Below are positions 59,244 to 64,000 of a stretch of DNA of 64,000 nt, in pieces. Source of the DNA: Anarhynchus alexandrinus (taxonomy: Eukaryota; Chordata; Aves; Charadriiformes; Charadriidae). The stretch is taken from the NCBI GenBank assembly GCA_008711295.1, contig VUYV01000014.1, positions 8,231,448-8,295,447 of the forward strand. Direction: 5' to 3'. The notes below the pieces were generated by a model. The model ran no database searches and was not told where the DNA came from. It saw only the letters and a list, made by a program, of their open reading frames with translations. A program made the position numbers and the translations under genes. The stretch's first letter is position 1, and each line of letters opens with the position of its first letter.

Positions 59244-62200
59244 GAGATGGCAGTGGCAGGAGGGGCTGGGGAGCAGGCATGGGGGCAGAGAGGAGCAAGA
59301 GCCGCCCTGCACGTCTCCTTCACTCTGCTGGCAAATGCAGAAAGCGGGAAGTGAATCTTCACAATGTTTTTCTAGCTGCCTGCTGGGTTAAGAAGGGATT
59401 ACTTCAGCTCAGCCTGGAGGCTGGTGTGGCGGCAGGACCGTTGAGCACCATGGTCCCATCAGCAGTGACACAAAGGCTGCGTCCAGCCCCTTCCCAAACA
59501 TCAGGGATTCTGCCAGGGCAAAACCCAACAGAGCCAGTGAAAGCCAGAAAAGCTCTTTTGTGCTGAAAAGTTGCTTTTTTCTCCTTCCATCGAGAGCAGT
59601 ACGAAGAGCTGGGAAAGGCTGGTTTGACAAGCCAAGGCAACAGGGGAGAGGTGAGCCAAGGACGCGGAGGCAGGCGCAGGTGGAGGGTGGCAGCCGTCGC
59701 AGGCACAAGTGGAGACGTGGTGTGGGGCGAGAAGGCTGGGAAGGTGCCCACTCTTCTGCACAGGGTGATGAGAGGTTGGAGAGCCCAATGTGCGAGGCAG
59801 AGATAAATGCTGAAAAAAGCCTCCAGTGTTAGGATCAGCAATTTGAGCCTTCCTCTACTGTTGCTACAAGAAGAAAGGAATGTCTGTCTGTGCCAAAGTG
59901 ATTTTACCTGGTGGGTTTGACTAGGAGAATCAGTACTGCTTTCCACGTCTGTGGCCACCAGTGCCTGGGCAAGCCAGAAAGTGCTTAAGGGTCTCCAGAA
60001 AACCAGGAGCAGCACCCAGGCACCCGAATCCTAGCCCAGAAAAACAAAACCAACTTTTAGCTCCACATTTCTGGATGTGATCTTCCAGATAAATCCAGAC
60101 AAATCCAGTCAGACAATCCAGACAATCCAGTCTCCCGAGAGCTGGAGCAATCTTTGAGCATCTCTTAAAGTTACAGTCTGGAGAGCCACTGTCCCTTCCA
60201 CGTACTGGTACCAGGTTTGGTCTTTGTGATGAGAAGCAGAATGGCTCCTGGCAGGTTGACTGGCAGGGCAGTTGATGAGCTGGCTGTGTGGTGTTCGCTG
60301 TGGTAAGCTTCATGAGTTCTTTGGCCCTGCAAATGCACTTTATCTTGGTTGGTGCACCCAAGACATTCGCTCCTTCATAACAGAAGGAGGACTTGTTTCT
60401 TGTTGTTTCCAGGGGGACCTCTCTGAAGTTCCACCATCATATCATCATATCCAGCTATAGCCACATCCACCCATGCATGGTGGTCACAGCAGGGACACCG
60501 CCGGCATGAAGCCACAGCTGCAGCACCAAGGCCTGGACGAGCAGGGAAACGCTGCTGGCACTGCAAGTTTGTGCTATAAGGGAATGCAGGGCATGGGCAG
60601 GCAGTATGGCCATGCAAATCCGGAATTGGTGCAGAAAAGTGGAAATAACTGACCAGTTGCATCTCCATTCACTTCTTAGTTCAGATCAGGAACACGCTTT
60701 TGAAACCATAATCCTGATTGTCTCCACTTACCACACTGGTTCTCATCAAAGAGGGGACTTGGGGCACACGTGTGAAACACATCCAATGCCCCTTGAAAAT
60801 ATAGATGTAAACATTAAATCCTTGCAGCGTTGCAAAGAGAAGACCCAACTTATGCAGCGAACTACTTTCCCGATACGGCAGACTGAGGTTTGTTCCAAGC
60901 CAAGGTTCACCTTGAAGCTCCTGCGCGAATGAGCAAATTAACAGCCTGGAAAAAGCAAAGACCAGAAAGGACTCTGTGATCAGTTTTATCCAATTCTGAT
61001 AAGAGTGTGTTTTTGTCAGCCATGTACGAGACACGAGAGACTCAAAAACCCCAGGCAGACAAAGCAAATTTTATCCCCCAGAAGAAGAAGAGGCTGTTGC
61101 AGCCTGATAGGAAACACGGCTCCCCAGGGAGATGCCCGGAGGCAGGACTGCGCTCTGAACAGCCGCTCTGGCTTACCACCCTATCAAAATGTTAAGGTTG
61201 CAAAAAGTCACTTAACAGCCCCAAAGCCCAAACAATGGGTAACTGATGTTCTCTGTAGGTTTTTGATTAATGATTTTGATGAGAAAAATCAACCAGCTAG
61301 CAAATCCCACCTTAAATTCATAGGGGCAACTATTAATTTTTGGATGTCCTGCCCAAGAAAACTTACAGCCCACAGCTCAGTGTCTCGTCTGTATCCTCCC
61401 TCCCTTCTCTTCTCTCCAGCTGCTTGCTCCTGCATCACCATCGTTTGAAAAACTTCCACAGAAAAAAAACCTGCAAGAATTTTCCTGTCTTTTCTTCTTT
61501 GCCCTCATTTCTAGACATGGTGTCTTTTAACATTTAATTGTTCTAATTGCCTAATTATCTGTCTCACACAATCGTGATTTGCAGCTGTAAAATGTTCTTT
61601 AGTTTCTGGATGAACATCTCATTCAATTGCTCTCAAGGAAACCAGGATGAAGCTGTCTTGCTTGGAGAGGAGGATGGCCCAAAGGCAGAGCACCAGCTCC
61701 TGCTTCACACTGAGCTGGATTTGCTGTGGTTTCTGCCCCTGTGGAGATGTCCCCAAGACCTCACAGGCTACATCCTTGTGTTCCACCTCTGCAGGTTGGC
61801 AGAGGTGGGGGGGGGGAGGGGAAAGTTTGGGTGCAACAAGCAGGAGACAACTTCAGCATCCCTTTGGCTCCTGGCACAGCCAGACCTCCCTGTGCAAAAT
61901 TTTGGGGGTCTACCATCTGTAGGGTTACAGGCACAAGCTGGTCAGGGCTTAAGGAGCAGAAAAGTCCCAGTAGGAGTAATTCCAGGGTTGACACAAGATG
62001 AGAGCAGACAGAGCCGAGGTCTTTCATTCCTTTGTCTTATTGATAACCTCAATATCCAGCTAAATACCCAACGTTCCTCTTCAGCAGATCCTGAGGGCTC
62101 TGTTAGGCATTTGAGAGACTTTGTACTCATGACTCCATTTGTTTCACAGTCTGAATCATGAGCTTCTGCACCACGGCATGACGGGGTGAGTTAGTGTGGA

Positions 62201-64000
62201 TCTTACCCTGGTGTTTTTCCAAAAGTAGGAATGGTGCCCAAATCTGTATTATTATTTTTCCTCACTCCAAGCGTTCCTGTCTGTGTCGGGAGACAGGGCG
62301 TTAGCAGCAGCCCCGTGGGACTGGAAGTGCTGAACACGGCTCGTCCCAGCAGCAGGGACACTTCCCCAGATAACCCAGGTCAGCTGAACTGTTAAACAAA
62401 CATAACCCAGCAGTCATGGATGGTTTGGTGATGCTTTTAAAGAGCAGAGTGTTTATCTGCTCCAGCTGACTGCGCGCAGGGCGGCGTGCAGCTGGGGACA
62501 GCAGAAGCGTTTGTCTCTTTCCCGCTATATACTACTGAAGTTAAAGCTGTCAGAGGTGCGCACAGAAAAGCGGCTGTTTATAATACTCTGCAGAGTGAGA
62601 AAGGTATGAAGTTTAAAAGCAGACAATCTCCATGTGTTCATATACTGACTGAAAGCCTGGGAATTGCTAGTCCACATTTCTTGCAGGTGGCTTTCCATAT
62701 TTACGTTTTCCTTCATCGTGGCTAGATGTATGTGCATTGGATTTACTCAGGTTTTGCAGCAGGGAAGGTGCTGAGAATCCCTGGCTCAAAGGTGTGGGGT
62801 TTGAAGTGCGTGGGAGAGACTGAATGTGGCAGGTGCCACCAAATGTACTTCTTAAAGTGGGAGCAAGTGGTGAGTCCTGGGGAGACACATGGCAGGAGGG
62901 TTTGTTTTTCCATGTTTTCTATCTCTCTTCTTTGCAGCTTCTGTATGTGGAAACCAACCCATAACCCCTGTAGCCTGGCAGTGCTCAGCAGATGAGCAAC
63001 GTCCGTGCCAGGATACGACTTGAAACTGGAGAAAGGGCCACACTCATATGTACAAAATATGCGAAAATTTAAAGCTGGCCTCAGAGTGACAGAGAGATGC
63101 GTTTGGAGGACTTGAAATTCCAGAGAGGATTTCCCAGGAATGTCCATGCCTCAGGGCAGGCCAGTGTCCTGTGTAAACGAAATGCTGGAGCGCTGACCTG
63201 CCTATTCCCCGGGGCGTGCGGGGAGTGGAGGTTGTACAAGAAGCATTTCGCTTCAACGCTGGTGCTTTTTTGTTGCATGGACATTCGCTGGATGATCTCT
63301 TGCACACCCTAAATGTCTTCTCCCTCTTCAGGAGGACCAGGCCCATTCACATCCAGGAACACGAGACCTCTGCTCTTGAGCCATCACAGCTGATGCTGCT
63401 GCTCCCTCTCCATACCAGCTCCATGCAAGGACTGAGCTCACTTGATACGCGCAGAGCCAAGGCTGGATTCGGAACTGGACCTCTTGCTGCCACACTGGCC
63501 CATCCAAAGCACCTGATTAGGAAAATGGGACCCTCAGCTGCTCTGAAATGTGAGTTAGCTCCAGAAAATTTACTTTAATTCCTCTTTTTATTTTATTCAT
63601 GAGAAAGGAAGGAGAAGGCAGAGCTGGGAGGAGACGCAGACGGTGTAGTGGGGGAGCTGTGCCTCTTGGGGACCGTGAATGGGCATCAGCAGATGTGACA
63701 ATCCCTCTTTCAACAATACTCTTGTGCAGCACCACAGGTCCTGCTTGTGGAGCTTCACAAAGCACAGCCCGGAGTCAGAAAGGCTCCCGCAGGACTGGGC
63801 TGTGTGACAACCACGGGATGTGTGTATGTGTGTTATGGGAGATGCTTGAGCTACTGGCCTTGCACAAAACCCCAGGATGTGCCAGTGCACGGGGCACCGA
63901 CTGAGGTCCTCTCCTGCAGCTCAGCAGGCAGACGGCATCATCCCCATCTGGTGGTGGCTGTGCACTTGGGTTGAGGCCAACCAGCCCAGGGGAGATGGGG
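59244..64000. other. Intergenic sequence, no gene recognised
   Basis: Moderate to high G+C. The two longest open frames here (59404-60015 minus, 203 codons; 61547-62161 plus, 204 codons) show no recognisable domain and look like chance frames. Short tandem repeats of 'acaatccag' type lie near 60,086-60,132, and a run of about ten G lies near 61,808-61,818. Confidence 0.5.

Noticed and set aside
59404..60015. 203-codon minus-strand open frame
   Set aside because: No recognisable domain, no conserved-looking core, and overlapping open frames on both strands in G+C-rich DNA; best explained by chance.
61547..62161. 204-codon plus-strand open frame
   Set aside because: Low-quality composition with no domain, overlapped by other frames; no splice or promoter context supports a gene.
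30811..64000. Exons of DPP6, the expected convergent neighbour
   Set aside because: I looked for its C-terminal exon text on the minus strand and did not recognise any; a proper protein search is still needed to exclude it.
1..64000. CRISPR arrays, bacterial operons, tRNA or rRNA genes
   Set aside because: No spaced direct repeats, no prokaryotic gene layout and no tRNA or rRNA core sequences were seen.

Overview
This is vertebrate nuclear DNA, most likely from a bird. There are no operons, and one gene spans about 30 kb as small exons with GT-AG introns. The dispersed repeats are CR1 LINE fragments, several with the octamer-repeat 3' tail, plus a solo LTR of the ERVL-like kind common in birds. 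The class assignment rests on these repeats. I cannot name the species.

Positions 1-30,050 (+ strand) hold 20 coding exons of PAXIP1, the gene for PTIP. Only the first coding exon and the promoter are missing; they lie upstream of base 1. The exons join in one frame into 1,043 codons and a stop. Adding the 27 residues that exon 1 supplies in human (from memory) gives about 1,070 residues, close to human PTIP (1,069). The order is BRCT1-BRCT2, an acidic Glu tract, a glutamine-rich block, BRCT3-BRCT4, a basic NLS-like segment and BRCT5-BRCT6. PTIP is a nuclear scaffold of the KMT2C/KMT2D histone H3K4 methyltransferase complexes. It also binds ATM-phosphorylated 53BP1 in DNA double-strand-break signalling.

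The most notable feature is two introns that look like substrates of the minor (U12-dependent) spliceosome. Intron 3 is GT-AG type, with donor GTATCCTT and branch site TCCTTGAC. Intron 20, the last, is AT-AC type, with donor ATATCCTTT and branch site TTTCTTAAC. Only the AT-AC junction restores the expected C-terminus (S-Y-K-F-T-stop). A conventional ORF reading runs through that donor and misassigns the end of the protein.

Positions 30,051-about 30,810 are the likely 3' UTR, with several AATAAA signals. From about 30.8 kb to the end I see no gene I can defend. This half is visibly richer in G+C. It contains five CR1 copies in the minus orientation, one CR1 3' end on the plus strand, a solo LTR at 42.5-43.3 kb, a diverged 247-bp tandem duplication at 36.8-37.3 kb, an orphan CpG-rich G-clustered block at 46.9-47.2 kb, a (GGGAA)n array containing a 107-base N gap at 53.3-53.6 kb, and a few AT-rich tracts that might be conserved non-coding elements. 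In human the convergent neighbour on this side is DPP6; I did not recognise any of its exons here.
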